Assembly: GCF_028807635.1 (NCBI RefSeq)
Contig: NZ_JARBAX010000002.1
Location: 1,364,001-1,428,000, forward strand
Source: Streptomyces spiramyceticus
Lineage (GTDB): Bacteria; Actinomycetota; Actinomycetes; Streptomycetales; Streptomycetaceae
DNA: 64,000 nt
Direction of reading: 5' to 3'
In this document: positions 8,508 through 17,032 of the stretch, piece after piece
Layout: each line of letters opens with the position of its first letter
Position numbering within the stretch: position 1 is the stretch's first letter
The notes under the pieces: model-generated
The model's database searches: none
Told to the model about the DNA's origin: nothing
The model's input: only the letters and a program-made list of their open reading frames with translations
Program-made: the position numbers and the translations under genes

Positions 8508-9449
8508 GTGAGCCTTCATATCGTCATAGGTTTCGGGCCCGCAGGGGCGGCAACTGCTCGGCTGCTGGCCAAGAATGGGCATTCAGTACGCGTCGTCACC
8601 AAGTCGGGCGGAAGCCCGGAGCCCGGCATCGAGCACGTAGCGTTGGACGCGACGGACAGCAAGCGATTGATCGACGTCGCGCAGGGCGCGGCCGCGATCT
8701 ACGGCTGTGCCTCACCGCCCTACCATCGCTGGGCGAGTGAATGGCCACCGCTGGCCGCGTCGGTCTGCGCGGCGGCCGAGGCGACCGGGGCCGTCCTGGT
8801 CATGCTGGGCAACCTCTACGGGTACGGTCCGGTCGACGGTCCCATGACCGAGGAACTGCCGCTCGCGGCGACCGGCCCCAAGGGGCGGGTGCGCGCTGCC
8901 GTTTGGGAGCAGGCGCGGGAACTCCATGAGCAGGGTCGTATCAAGGCGGTCGAGGTGCGGGCCTCGGACTTCTTCGGGCCCGGCGCGACCGACGGCGGGC
9001 ACTTGGCCGCGCGGGTCATGCCACGACTGTTGCGCGGTAAGCCGGTCTCCACGCTCGGGGACCCGGACGCCCCGCACAGCTGGAGCTACCTCCCCGATGT
9101 GGCCAGGGCCCTGGCCGAGGTCGCGGACGAGGAACGGGCCTGGGGGCGGGCCTGGCACGTGCCGACGGAGCCCGCCTTGTCCACCCGGGAGATGGTCGAC
9201 CGCCTTGCCACTCAGTCGCAAACGGGGCCGGTCGCGGTGCGCAGGCTGCCGCCGGCTGTGCTCGGGGTCGTGTCGGTGTTCTCTCCGCTGATCCGCGAAC
9301 TCAAGGAGATCCGTTATCAGTTCGACCGTCCATTTGTAGTTGATTCGAGTGCTTACGAATCCGAATTTGCGGTACGAGCCACCCCTGTCGATGAGCAGGT
9401 CAAGGCGACAGTGGACTGGTGGCGTGAGCGACTGGCCATCGCCGGGTGA
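8508..9449 (+). CDS. NAD-dependent epimerase/dehydratase family protein
   Basis: Encodes 313 residues of the extended SDR (Rossmann) family. The N-terminal dinucleotide site is IVIGFGPAGAATARLL, a GxGxxG variant. The family landmark VMLGNLYGYGPVDGPMTE follows, and then a substrate domain with VRASDFFGPGATDGGH. In place of a classical YxxxK there is a YGYGPV region, as in atypical NAD(P)-binding NmrA/epimerase-like members. Start GTG 8508 lies immediately after an imperfect inverted repeat (GCACAC/GTGTGC, 8482-8503) with no SD, so the message may be leaderless or controlled at the start. The substrate is unknown. Confidence 0.8.
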   Translation: MSLHIVIGFGPAGAATARLLAKNGHSVRVVTKSGGSPEPGIEHVALDATDSKRLIDVAQGAAAIYGCASPPYHRWASEWPPLAASVCAAAEATGAVLVMLGNLYGYGPVDGPMTEELPLAATGPKGRVRAAVWEQARELHEQGRIKAVEVRASDFFGPGATDGGHLAARVMPRLLRGKPVSTLGDPDAPHSWSYLPDVARALAEVADEERAWGRAWHVPTEPALSTREMVDRLATQSQTGPVAVRRLPPAVLGVVSVFSPLIRELKEIRYQFDRPFVVDSSAYESEFAVRATPVDEQVKATVDWWRERLAIAG

Positions 9450-9604
9450 AACCTAGGCCCTGTCCGGTGGCTCGCCGCAGCCACACACGGCACTTGAACG
9501 GGGCAGCCGAGCGCTGTGCGCGAGGTATCGGGCTGTGACCGTTCTCGCTCATGGGCAAACCACGCCTTGACCTAGCGGGCGCTCCAGGTTCTGGCGTCAT
9601 CCGC

Positions 9605-9718
9605 ATGATCACAAAACAGCGGAAGCTCGGCACCGGCTTCGGTGCGCGCAGCACTGCCGATGACGTTCTCACCGAGATCAACCTGACCGGCACCACTGAC
9701 CCGGGCTATACAGCCTGA
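9605..9718 (+). pseudogene. Truncated SDR-family oxidoreductase N-terminus
   Basis: Begins ATG 9605 and encodes 37 residues ending in a stop at 9716-9718. MITKQRKLGTGFGARSTADD with INLTG matches the characteristic start of a Streptomyces SDR family (normally continuing TGK.A.VTGG.SGLG). The reading breaks off just before the NAD-binding loop, so only the N-terminal leader remains. The surrounding 9450-9604 and 9719-9824 hold no other recognisable gene and look like decayed sequence. Confidence 0.45.
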
Positions 9719-9824
9719 CCTGCGCGTTCTCAAGGCGTACCGTAGTCACCCTGCCGCAGCCGTCCCAGCAAGTGACCAACGCGAGCCCAGGTCGTTAAAC
9801 CTGGCGCACGGAGAGTGAACGGAC

Positions 9825-9854
9825 AAGCCCCGGGTCCTCATGGTCCCGGGGCTT
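9825..9854. terminator. Hairpin AAGCCCCGGG/CCCGGGGCTT
   Basis: A perfect 10-bp inverted repeat (9825-9834 with 9845-9854) around a 10-nt loop, followed by a TTTG run-out. It is placed to end transcription from the left and, in the opposite sense, from the DUF5997 gene on the minus strand. Confidence 0.7.
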
Positions 9855-9944
9855 TGTGCTGTTCCTCGAACCGGGGGACAGCCGCTCGAACCCTCGCACC
9901 GAGAGCCTGTGCTGCGGAGGCCTCGGCCGTCCGCGGCGTGGCGG

Positions 9945-10370
9945 TCAGGAACGCGGTCGGCGGGGCTGCTCGCCTCGTTCCGCCTTCTGCTCCTTGATGC
10001 GGACCGCTTCCTTGCGGACCTCGGCCTGGGTGGCGCGCTCCTTCTGCAGCCACTCGGGGTTGTCCGTCTTCAGCGCGTCGATCTGCTCCGTGGTGAGGGG
10101 CTCCGTGACTCCGCCGCGCGCGAGACCCGCGATGGAGATGCCCAGCTTCGCCGCGACCACCGGCCGGGGGTGCGGGCCGTTGCGCCGCAGTTCCTGCAGC
10201 CACTCGGGCGGGTCGGACTGCAGGGCGTTCAGCTCGGTGCGCGAGACGACACCCTCCTGGAACTCGGCGGGGGTGGCCTCGAGGTACACACCCAGCTTCT
10301 TCGCCGCGGTCGCGGGCTTCATCGTCTGGGTGGTCTGGTGCGACGTCATGGTGTCAAGAGTATCGAGCAT
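9945..10370 (-). CDS. DUF5997 family protein
   Basis: Encodes 141 residues from ATG 10370, chosen because GGAGGT lies 7 nt upstream on the minus strand. A second in-frame ATG (10349, MTSHQTTQTMKPATAAKKLG) could also serve. The sequence matches the actinobacterial DUF5997 family: KPATAAKKLGVYLEATPAEFQEG, LNALQSDPPEWLQELRRNGPHPRPVVAAKLGISIAGLARGG, and a second NPEWLQ repeat. The tail is highly basic and probably disordered. It is divergently transcribed from the LysR-like gene with only 37 bp between the starts, an arrangement common for this pair in Streptomyces. Function unknown. Confidence 0.8.
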   Translation of the reverse strand: MLDTLDTMTSHQTTQTMKPATAAKKLGVYLEATPAEFQEGVVSRTELNALQSDPPEWLQELRRNGPHPRPVVAAKLGISIAGLARGGVTEPLTTEQIDALKTDNPEWLQKERATQAEVRKEAVRIKEQKAERGEQPRRPRS

Positions 10371-10407
10371 GTGAGCTACCTCCGACCACGACCGGTAACC
10401 TGGCGGA

Positions 10408-11181
10408 GTGACAGGCTCGGAAGCAACCCCTTCGTTCCGGCTGGCGTACGTCCCGGGAGTGACGCCCACGAAGTGGGTGCGGATCTGGAACGAGCGACTG
10501 CCCGACGTCCCACTGACTCTCGTCGCGGTGTCCGCCGCCGAAGCGTGCGACGTGCTGCGGGGGCGCAGTGCCGACGCCGGTTTCGTACGGCTGCCGGTGG
10601 ACCGGGAAGTCCTCAGCGCGATCCCCCTCTACACCGAGACGTCGGTCGTCGTGGTCCCGAAGGACCACGTTGTGGCGTCCGTCGACGAGGTGTCCGCCGA
10701 GGATCTGGCCGACGACATCGTGCTGCATCCCCTCGACGACACCCTCGACTGGGAGCGCCGGCCGGGAGTGCCCGCGAAGGAACGCCCCGCCACGACGGCG
10801 GACGCCGTCGAACTGGTGGCGGCGGGTGTGGGGCTGCTCGTCGTCCCGCAGTCGCTCGCCCGGCTGCACCACCGCAAGGACCTCACATACCGGCCGGTCT
10901 CGGACGCCCCCCAGTCGGGCGTCGCGCTGTCGTGGCCGCAGGACGAAACCACCGACCTGGTGGAGCACCTCATCGGGATCGTCCGTGGGCGGACCGTCAA
11001 CAGCACACGGGGCCGCCCCGTGACCCCGGCGGAGCCGAAGCGAAAGAGCCCCGATACGCGCGGCGCACGGCGGAAACCCGCAGCCGGGAAGTCGACCGGC
11101 AAGCCGACCGGCAAGAGCCTCCGGAGTGCATCCGGCAGCCCTAAAGGCGGCAAGCGCGGCAAACCCCGCCGCCGGTCGTAG
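10408..11181 (+). CDS. LysR-type substrate-binding-domain protein lacking HTH
   Basis: Encodes 257 residues from GTG 10408. Residues 8-200 form a LysR effector-binding fold: FRLAYVPGVTPTKWVRIWNERLPDVPLTLV, RSADAGFVRLPVD, IPLYTETSVVVVPKDHVVA, and VELVAAGVGLLVVPQSLARLH. There is no N-terminal winged helix-turn-helix, so it cannot be a conventional LysR regulator. The last 60 residues are Lys/Arg/Gly-rich (AGKSTGKPTGKS...KRGKPRRRS) and might bind nucleic acid. It is paired divergently with DUF5997. Role unknown. A degenerate glucanase fragment starts directly after its stop. Confidence 0.8.
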   Translation: MTGSEATPSFRLAYVPGVTPTKWVRIWNERLPDVPLTLVAVSAAEACDVLRGRSADAGFVRLPVDREVLSAIPLYTETSVVVVPKDHVVASVDEVSAEDLADDIVLHPLDDTLDWERRPGVPAKERPATTADAVELVAAGVGLLVVPQSLARLHHRKDLTYRPVSDAPQSGVALSWPQDETTDLVEHLIGIVRGRTVNSTRGRPVTPAEPKRKSPDTRGARRKPAAGKSTGKPTGKSLRSASGSPKGGKRGKPRRRS

Positions 11182-11187
11182 CGCAGC

Positions 11188-11470
11188 GACGAATTCGACG
11201 GGCCCGCGGGCTCCTCCGTCGACGGCCGCAAGTGCCAGATCGAGACGGGCGACAACGTCAACAACCATGAGCGGCAGTACTACACCGCGGGCAACCGCAA
11301 CGCCGCACTCGACGGCCAGGGCAATCTCGTCATCACCGCCCGCCGTGGCATGGACGTGGCCGACGCCAACAACGCCAAACGGCACACCCGTACCGCTCTA
11401 CGACTGCAATGGCAGGGACGCCCAGCGCTGGAGCGTGGGATCCGACGGCACGTGGACAGTGACCCGATGA
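11188..11470 (+). pseudogene. Remnant of secreted GH16 glucanase fused to ricin-domain tail
   Basis: From 11188 one frame reads the start of a GH16 glycosidase catalytic domain (SDEFDGPAGSSVDGRKCQIETG, then NVNNHERQYYTAGNRNAAL and LDGQGNLVITARR). It then jumps directly into the end of a ricin/CBM13 trefoil (GMDVADANNAK). Near 11379-11383 an extra A shifts the frame; in the new frame the trefoil resumes as NGTPVPLYDCNGRDAQRWSV and ends at 11470. The catalytic EIDxxE core is deleted and there is no start codon. This is a pseudogene with both an internal deletion and a frameshift. Confidence 0.75.
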
Positions 11471-11508
11471 CCACGGGACTGCTGCGTTCGGCTCGCCGAC
11501 GGTCCCGG

Positions 11509-11805
11509 CTACCGTACGGGGACGGCGAGTTCGCCGCCGCGATAGAAGCCTTCCCGTTCCGTGACGACGTACGGGGCCATGGCCTCACGGCGCCGCCTCT
11601 CCGCGTCGGAGGCCCGCCAGGCGTCGCACGCTTCCTCGGATTCCCAGAACGACACCCCGGTGATCTCCTGCCCGTCCTCTGACCAGTACGCGAAGGCGCG
11701 GAGCAGGCCCTGCGGGAACGGGCCGGGCCGCCATGCTGTCTCGAAATCCTCCAAGGTGTCCGGCCTGATGCGGCGCGTTGTCACCCAGACGAAGTGCTCC
11801 TCCAT
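11509..11805 (-). CDS. Small ABM-domain-like protein
   Basis: Encodes 98 residues from ATG 11805, with GGAGGGAGG just upstream on the minus strand. MEEHFVWVTTRRIRPDTLEDFETAWRP, GLLRAFAYWSEDGQEITGVSFWESEEACDAWRASDAERRRREAMAPYV fits a monomeric alpha+beta-barrel of the ABM type, as used by small monooxygenases and heme-degrading homologues. No conserved catalytic or heme residue can be pointed out. Neighbours give no functional clue. Confidence 0.65.
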   Translation of the reverse strand: MEEHFVWVTTRRIRPDTLEDFETAWRPGPFPQGLLRAFAYWSEDGQEITGVSFWESEEACDAWRASDAERRRREAMAPYVVTEREGFYRGGELAVPVR

Positions 11806-12147
11806 CGCAGCCTCCCTCCGGAACGCCGGTTCCGTGACGGCGCTCTCTGATCCACCGTAGGTCCGTCTCGCCGTTGCCGCCTCCGGCGCGGGCCGGGAAC
11901 GCCGCGGGCCGGGAACGCCGGAGGCCGGGCCATCGCGCTGCCGTGCCGTGAGTACACCGTGATGGCCGCACCTGAAGGCTGGGGGGGGCGTACGGGGGTG
12001 TGAAAGGGGGCGCACGATGACGGGTGGAGTGCTTCTCTCTACCCGGCGCGTCGGTCACTGAACGTGATGGAAGTGCCCATTGCCGCTACATAGAGTAATT
12101 GCGTCCGGTTGTCCGGCCGGACAGTGGCGGAAGAGGAGAGGCGACCG
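11806..12147 (+). promoter_or_regulatory. Intergenic region upstream of the encapsulin/2-MIB operon
   Basis: These 342 bp hold no credible gene. They contain a partial direct repeat CGGGCCGGGAACGCCG (around 11887-11925), a G-rich tract (about 11982-12013) and an AT-richer stretch ACATAGAGTAATTG near 12090 that could include a -10 element for the operon. The SD GGAGAGG (12135-12141) precedes the encapsulin ATG. No obvious cAMP-receptor-type palindrome was found. Confidence 0.4.
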
Positions 12148-13566
12148 ATGTCGGTCGAGACGAGTGCGCCCGCGGACGCGAACGCGGCGCAAGTGGAGCA
12201 AGTACAGCAGAGCCTCAGCACGGCGGCCGCGAAAAATCTCGCGACGACGACCAAGTCCGAACCCCAGATGCAGGGCATCAGTTCGCGGTGGCTGCTGCGG
12301 AAGCTGCCGTGGGTTCATGTGCCCGGCGGCACCTACCGTGTGAACCGTCGCCTGTCGTACACAGTCGGCGACGGCCGGGTGACGTTCATCAAGAACGGCT
12401 CCAAGGTGCAGGTCATCCCCGCCGAGCTGGCTGAACTGCCGCTGCTGCGCGGGTTCGACGACACCACGGCCCTGGGTGCGCTGGCCGAGAAGTTCGTACA
12501 GAAGGAATACGAGCCCGGCCAGATCATCGTGAACGCGGGCAAGAAGGCCGATCAGATCTTCCTGATCGCGCACGGCAAGGTGGAGAAGGTCGGCACCGGC
12601 AAGTACGGGGACGAGACCATCCTGGGCCGCCTCGGCGACGGCGACACCTTCGGCGGTCACGTACTGGCGGGCGCCGGTGGCAAATGGGAGTTCACCGCCC
12701 GCGCCGCGACCGGGGTCACGATCCTCGCGCTGCCGCAGGCGGCGTACAAGGCGGTGGCCGGCCAGTACGAGCAGCTGCGGGAGCACGTCCGGGCGCTGAG
12801 CTCCAACGGGTACAAGGTGAACAAGTCCGGCGAGGCCGCGATCGACCTCAGTGCCGGCCATGTCGGCGAGGCGACCCTGCCCGGCGCCTTCGCGGACTAC
12901 GAACTCAAGCCCCGCGAGTACGAGTTGAGCGTGGCCCAGACCGTGCTGAAGGTGCACAGTCGGGTCGCCGATCTCTACAACCAGCCCATGAACCAGACCC
13001 AGCAGCAGCTGCGGCTCACGATCCAGGAACTGCGTGAGCGCCAGGAGCACGAGCTGGTCAACAACCGCGAATTCGGTCTGCTCCACAACGCCGAGTTCGA
13101 CCAGCGCATCCAGACCCACTCGGGACCGCCCACCCCGGACGACCTCGACGACCTGCTGAGCATGCGCCGCGGCACCCGGTACATGTTCGCGAACCCGCGC
13201 GCCATCGCTGCGTTCGGCAAGGAGTGCAACAAGCGGGGCATCTCGCTCGGCAGTGTCGATGTCGACGGCCACCAGATTCCCGCCTGGAGGGGTGTGCCGA
13301 TCCTCCCGTGCGGCAAGATCCCGGTCACCGAGCACCAGAGCTCGTCGATCATCGCCATGCGTATCGGCGAGGACAACGAGGGCGTCATCGGCCTTTACCA
13401 GACCGGGATCCCCGACGAGGTCGAGCCCGGCCTCAATGTGCGGTTCATGGGCATCGACGAGAAGGCCATCATCTCGTACCTGGTCAGCACGTATTACTCC
13501 GCGGCCATTCTCGTCCCGGACGCCATCGGGATCCTTGAGAACGTCGAGGTACGTCCGCGTGCCTGA
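12148..13566 (+). CDS. eshA: Family 2B encapsulin shell protein with cyclic-nucleotide-binding domain (EshA-like)
   Basis: Encodes 472 residues. The N-terminal arm (1-95; [27 protein letters not shown]) leads into an inserted CNMP-binding fold at about residues 98-215 ([45 protein letters not shown]). An HK97-type shell domain follows ([67 protein letters not shown]). This architecture defines family 2B encapsulins, which form protein nanocompartments; the EshA proteins of S. griseus and S. coelicolor belong here. The immediate downstream genes are 2-MIB synthase (35 bp gap) and its methyltransferase, the known cargo pairing. Start ATG 12148 is favoured by GGAGAGG. Confidence 0.93.
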   Translation: MSVETSAPADANAAQVEQVQQSLSTAAAKNLATTTKSEPQMQGISSRWLLRKLPWVHVPGGTYRVNRRLSYTVGDGRVTFIKNGSKVQVIPAELAELPLLRGFDDTTALGALAEKFVQKEYEPGQIIVNAGKKADQIFLIAHGKVEKVGTGKYGDETILGRLGDGDTFGGHVLAGAGGKWEFTARAATGVTILALPQAAYKAVAGQYEQLREHVRALSSNGYKVNKSGEAAIDLSAGHVGEATLPGAFADYELKPREYELSVAQTVLKVHSRVADLYNQPMNQTQQQLRLTIQELRERQEHELVNNREFGLLHNAEFDQRIQTHSGPPTPDDLDDLLSMRRGTRYMFANPRAIAAFGKECNKRGISLGSVDVDGHQIPAWRGVPILPCGKIPVTEHQSSSIIAMRIGEDNEGVIGLYQTGIPDEVEPGLNVRFMGIDEKAIISYLVSTYYSAAILVPDAIGILENVEVRPRA

Positions 13567-13601
13567 GTGTCCGATTCCACCGGTGAAGGAGGGCTGAAGC
13601 G

Positions 13602-15008
13602 GTGTCATTGCTGTCCCGGATGTCTGCTTCCGCCGCCGAGCACGAAGTGGCGGGGCTGGTGGGTGCCCTGCTGTCCGACCCGGTACGCCCGGGAAGGGGG
13701 AATCTCTTCGGGCCGGAGCCGATTCAGAGGGCGGCCTCTACGGCGGTGTCCGCGGGACCGGACGTACGGCGGGTGCTCGGCGGGCCCTCCGGGCTCGGCA
13801 CCTCGGCAGCCAGGGCGCTGATCCCCTCGGCTTCCGAGGCCCCCGCCCCGCCGGCGGCCGAGGCTCCGGTCCCCCCGGCGTCCGCCCGCGCGATGTGGTC
13901 CGGCATGCGGGTCGTCGAACCCCGGATGCCCGTGGCGCCCACGGAACAGGTGACCGCCGGGCTCCCCGTGCTCGGCGGCCCCACCGGTCTTGGCACCTCG
14001 GCCGCCCGCCTCGGGGGCGGGGGGCCGAGTCCGGGGCCTCCTCCCGCCGACAGGCCGGCGCCCCCGGCGCTGTACTGCCCGCCGGCCGGTCGCGACGACC
14101 CCGCGCTCGGTGAGGTGGTCAACGAGCGGCTGGTCGTGTGGGCCGAGGAGGTCGGGATCTACCCCGGCCGGCTCGACATGGTCCGCTCGGCCAACTTCGG
14201 GCGTCTCATGATGCTCGCCCACCCCGAGACGGACGACCCCGACCGGTTGCTGGCGGCCGCCAAGTGCGGCCTGTCCGAGTGGGCCGTCGACGACCACATC
14301 GTCGACTGTGAGGTCGAAGAACCCCGCCACGAGCTGATGGGTCAGCGCCTCGCGATCTGCCACTCGGTGATCGACCAGGCCCAGCTCCCGCTGCGCTACG
14401 CACCGCAGTTGGAGCAGGTTGTGCGGAAGGACCCGGTCGCGATGGCGCTCCGCTCCGCCCTGGACAACCTCCTCGACTACGCCACCACGACCCAGGTGCG
14501 CCGGCTCCGCCACGAACTGGCGATCATGTTCGTGGCGTACAACCAGGAGGGGGTCTGGCACACGGCGAAACAGACCCCGCCGGTCTGGGAGTACCTGATG
14601 CACCGTCATGAGAACAGTTTCATCCCGTGCATGGTGCTGGTCGACGCCATCGCCGGGTACGAGGTCCCGATGGCCGAGTTCTCCGACCCACGGGTGCGGC
14701 GGGCGTTCAACCTGGCCGGGACCGCGACCGTGCTCATGAACGATCTGTACTCCATGGGCAAGGAAGATCCCACGGACTTCAGCCTGCCCATGCTGATCGC
14801 GGCCGAGGAGAAGTGCTCGCTGCAGGAAGCCGTCGAGCGCAGCGTCGAGATCCACGACGAGCTGATGCACACGTACGAGGCCGAGGCCTCCGCCCTCGCC
14901 CTCATCGGCTCCCCCGAGCTGCGCCGCTTCCTGGCCGGAACGTGGGCCTGGGTGGGCGGCAACCGCGAATGGCACGCCACCAGCGCCCGCTACGCGTCAG
15001 CCGGCTGA
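13602..15008 (+). CDS. 2-Methylisoborneol synthase (encapsulin cargo terpene cyclase)
   Basis: Encodes 468 residues from GTG 13602. It is a class I terpene cyclase that converts 2-methylgeranyl diphosphate to the earthy odorant 2-MIB (EC 4.2.3.118). The metal-binding motif is DDHIVD (residues 230-235, with the preceding VD), and the NSE triad is NDLYSMGKE (380-388). Residues 1-160 are a long Pro/Ala/Gly disordered extension holding two near-identical motifs, VLGGPSGLGTSAAR (58-71) and VLGGPTGLGTSAAR (123-136). Such N-terminal extensions are what target 2-MIB synthase into the family 2B encapsulin shell encoded upstream. The catalytic domain appears complete. Confidence 0.95.
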   Translation: MSLLSRMSASAAEHEVAGLVGALLSDPVRPGRGNLFGPEPIQRAASTAVSAGPDVRRVLGGPSGLGTSAARALIPSASEAPAPPAAEAPVPPASARAMWSGMRVVEPRMPVAPTEQVTAGLPVLGGPTGLGTSAARLGGGGPSPGPPPADRPAPPALYCPPAGRDDPALGEVVNERLVVWAEEVGIYPGRLDMVRSANFGRLMMLAHPETDDPDRLLAAAKCGLSEWAVDDHIVDCEVEEPRHELMGQRLAICHSVIDQAQLPLRYAPQLEQVVRKDPVAMALRSALDNLLDYATTTQVRRLRHELAIMFVAYNQEGVWHTAKQTPPVWEYLMHRHENSFIPCMVLVDAIAGYEVPMAEFSDPRVRRAFNLAGTATVLMNDLYSMGKEDPTDFSLPMLIAAEEKCSLQEAVERSVEIHDELMHTYEAEASALALIGSPELRRFLAGTWAWVGGNREWHATSARYASAG

Positions 15009-15060
15009 CCCATCACCCCGTAATCCTTCCCCCCTCTCAGTACGCAAGGAGCCCCCCACC

Positions 15061-15930
15061 ATGCCCACGACCGAGACGGAAATCGCCGCAATGGACGGCG
15101 TTCTGCGCACCGAGTACCAGAAGTCCGTCGCCGAGTACTGGAACACCGAGAAGGACCCCGTCAACATCCGCCTCGGCGAGGTCGACGGCCTTTACCACCA
15201 CCACTACGGCATCGGCGACTACGACCCCTCCGTCCTGGAGGGCCCCGAGGCGACCCGGGACCAGCGCATCATCGAGGAACTGCACCGCCTGGAGACCGCT
15301 CAGGCGGAGGTTCTCCTCGACCACCTGGGCGACATCGGCGCGGGGGACCGTCTGCTGGACGCCGGTTCCGGCCGGGGCGGCACCAGCTTCATGGCCAACC
15401 AGCGCTTCGGCTGTCAGGTGGACGGCGTCAGCATCTCCGAGTACCAGGTCGGCTTCGCCAACTCCCAGGCCAAGGAGCGCGGTGTCGCCGACCGGGTGAA
15501 GTTCCACTTCCGCAACATGCTCGACACGGGCCTGGCCACGGGCTCGCGCCGGGGCATCTGGACCAACGAAACCACCATGTACGTGGACCTGTTCGAGCTC
15601 TACGGCGAGTTCTCCCGCCTGCTGGAGTACGGCGGCCGGTACGTGTGCATCACCGGCTGCTACAACGATGTCACCGGGGGCCGGTCGAAGGCCGTCAGCC
15701 GCATCGACGAGCACTACACCTGCAACATTCATCCCCGCAGCGACTACTTCAAGGCCATGGCCGCCAACAGCCTCGTCCCGATCAACGTCGTCGACCTCAC
15801 CGCCCAGACCATCCCGTACTGGGAGCTGCGTGAGAAGTGCTCGGTGGCCACCGGCATCGAGGACCCGTTCCTGACCGCGTACAAGGAAGGCAGCTTCCAC
15901 TACCTGCTGATTGCCGCCGACCGGGTCTGA
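15061..15930 (+). CDS. gppmt: Geranyl diphosphate 2-C-methyltransferase
   Basis: Encodes 289 residues. It is a SAM-dependent C-methyltransferase that makes 2-methylgeranyl diphosphate (EC 2.1.1.255), the substrate of the preceding cyclase. The SAM-binding motif I is LLDAGSGRGGTSFMANQRFG (residues 98-117); family signatures are YWNTEKDPVNIRLGEVDGLYHHHYGIGDYD near residues 27-56 and WTNETTMYVDLFELYGEFSRLL. The SD AAGGAG stands before ATG 15061. It is the third gene of the encapsulin operon and is followed by a near-perfect terminator. Confidence 0.95.
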   Translation: MPTTETEIAAMDGVLRTEYQKSVAEYWNTEKDPVNIRLGEVDGLYHHHYGIGDYDPSVLEGPEATRDQRIIEELHRLETAQAEVLLDHLGDIGAGDRLLDAGSGRGGTSFMANQRFGCQVDGVSISEYQVGFANSQAKERGVADRVKFHFRNMLDTGLATGSRRGIWTNETTMYVDLFELYGEFSRLLEYGGRYVCITGCYNDVTGGRSKAVSRIDEHYTCNIHPRSDYFKAMAANSLVPINVVDLTAQTIPYWELREKCSVATGIEDPFLTAYKEGSFHYLLIAADRV

Positions 15931-15960
15931 ACCGCCCACGGACGGCATGGCACGCCACGC

Positions 15961-15995
15961 GCGAAAGCCCCGGGCTTCTGGCCCGGGGCTTTCGC
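15961..15995 (+). terminator. Strong terminator of the 2-MIB operon
   Basis: A perfect 15-bp inverted repeat: GCGAAAGCCCCGGGC (15961-15975), a 5-nt loop TTCTG, and the complementary arm 15981-15995. It lies 30 bp after the methyltransferase stop. Confidence 0.88.
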
Positions 15996-16026
15996 AGGAT
16001 CGATCCGATCCGAGGAGGATGGAACC

Positions 16027-17031
16027 GTGGTGCTCGCGCTCATACGTGAACTGAACCGGCGGGCCGACCCGCTGCGCCTGCGGCACGACGTGGAATTCCT
16101 CGCCGACCGCCCGCGCAGCCGCACCCGCGCCCCCGAGGCCATGATGCGCGCCGAGGCCCATGTGATGCGTGAACTGGCCGCCGCCGGCTGGCGGACGGAG
16201 CGGCAGCCGTTCGACGTACGGTGGCGGCTGGGCGGCACCGACCGCGAGGGCGATCGGGCGATCGCGCTCCAGCTCCGCCTGCACCGGCGACTGACCGGCG
16301 CGAATCTCGTTGCCGAGCTGCCGGGGGCCGACGACCGGCCCACCGTGGTAGTCGGAGCGCATCTGGACACCGTCGACGGCAGCCCCGGCGCCGACGACAA
16401 CGCCTCCGGAGTCGCCGCGCTGCTGGAGATCGCGCGGCTTCTCGGCGGGCTGCCGCAGCCGCCCGCCGTCACCCTCCTGTTCTTCGACATGGAGGAGTTG
16501 GGCATGATCGGTTCCCGGTTCGCCGCCCGACAGTTGCGCCGCACCCGGCAGGTCGCGGGCATGATGTGCCTGGAGTCCGTCGGCTTCTTCGCGACCGAGC
16601 CCGGAACCCAGCTGATGCCCGCCGGCTTCGGAGCGGCCTTTCCCCGCGTGGCCGCCCGGGTCCGTTCGGACGGGCAAAGGGGCGACTTCACCCTTGTGGT
16701 CCACCGGCGCTCGACCGCGGCGGCGGCCGCCCTGTGGCGCCGCGCAGCGGAGGCCGCGGAGCCACGGCTGCCCGCTGTCACCCTGCGCGACCCGCGTCCG
16801 CACGGCCTGCTGGGCGCGCTCGCCGGCGTCGCGTTGCCCCTGCTGATCCAGCTCGACCGCAGCGACCACGCGTCCTTCTGGAACGCGGGGATTCCGGCCC
16901 TGATGCTCACCGGTACGGCGAATTTCCGGAACCCCCACTACCATCGGCCGACCGACACGCCGGACACCCTCGATTACGGGCGTCTGGCGGCGGTCGCCGT
17001 CGCGACCGCCGCCACCGCCGCGTCCTGGTGA
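16027..17031 (+). CDS. M28-family zinc metallopeptidase
   Basis: Encodes 334 residues; start GTG 16027 has GGAGG 10 nt upstream. The di-zinc aminopeptidase core shows VVVGAHLDTVDGSPGADDNASGVAALLEIAR (His112, Asp114, Asp123/124), LLFFDMEELGMIGS (Glu156/157) and, near the C-terminus, HASFWNAGIPALMLTGTANFRNPHYHRPTDTPDTLDY with the final zinc-ligand His. No signal peptide is evident, so it is probably cytoplasmic. Members hydrolyse N-terminal amino acids or act as glutaminyl-cyclase/carboxypeptidase-like enzymes; the substrate cannot be told. Convergent with the DUF4383 gene (1 bp between the stops). Confidence 0.88.
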   Translation: MVLALIRELNRRADPLRLRHDVEFLADRPRSRTRAPEAMMRAEAHVMRELAAAGWRTERQPFDVRWRLGGTDREGDRAIALQLRLHRRLTGANLVAELPGADDRPTVVVGAHLDTVDGSPGADDNASGVAALLEIARLLGGLPQPPAVTLLFFDMEELGMIGSRFAARQLRRTRQVAGMMCLESVGFFATEPGTQLMPAGFGAAFPRVAARVRSDGQRGDFTLVVHRRSTAAAAALWRRAAEAAEPRLPAVTLRDPRPHGLLGALAGVALPLLIQLDRSDHASFWNAGIPALMLTGTANFRNPHYHRPTDTPDTLDYGRLAAVAVATAATAASW

Positions 17032-17032
17032 C

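Noticed and set aside
9450..9830. Possible insertion-sequence remnant
   Set aside because: No transposase domain or matching terminal inverted repeats could be identified; only an SDR leader and a terminator are supported.
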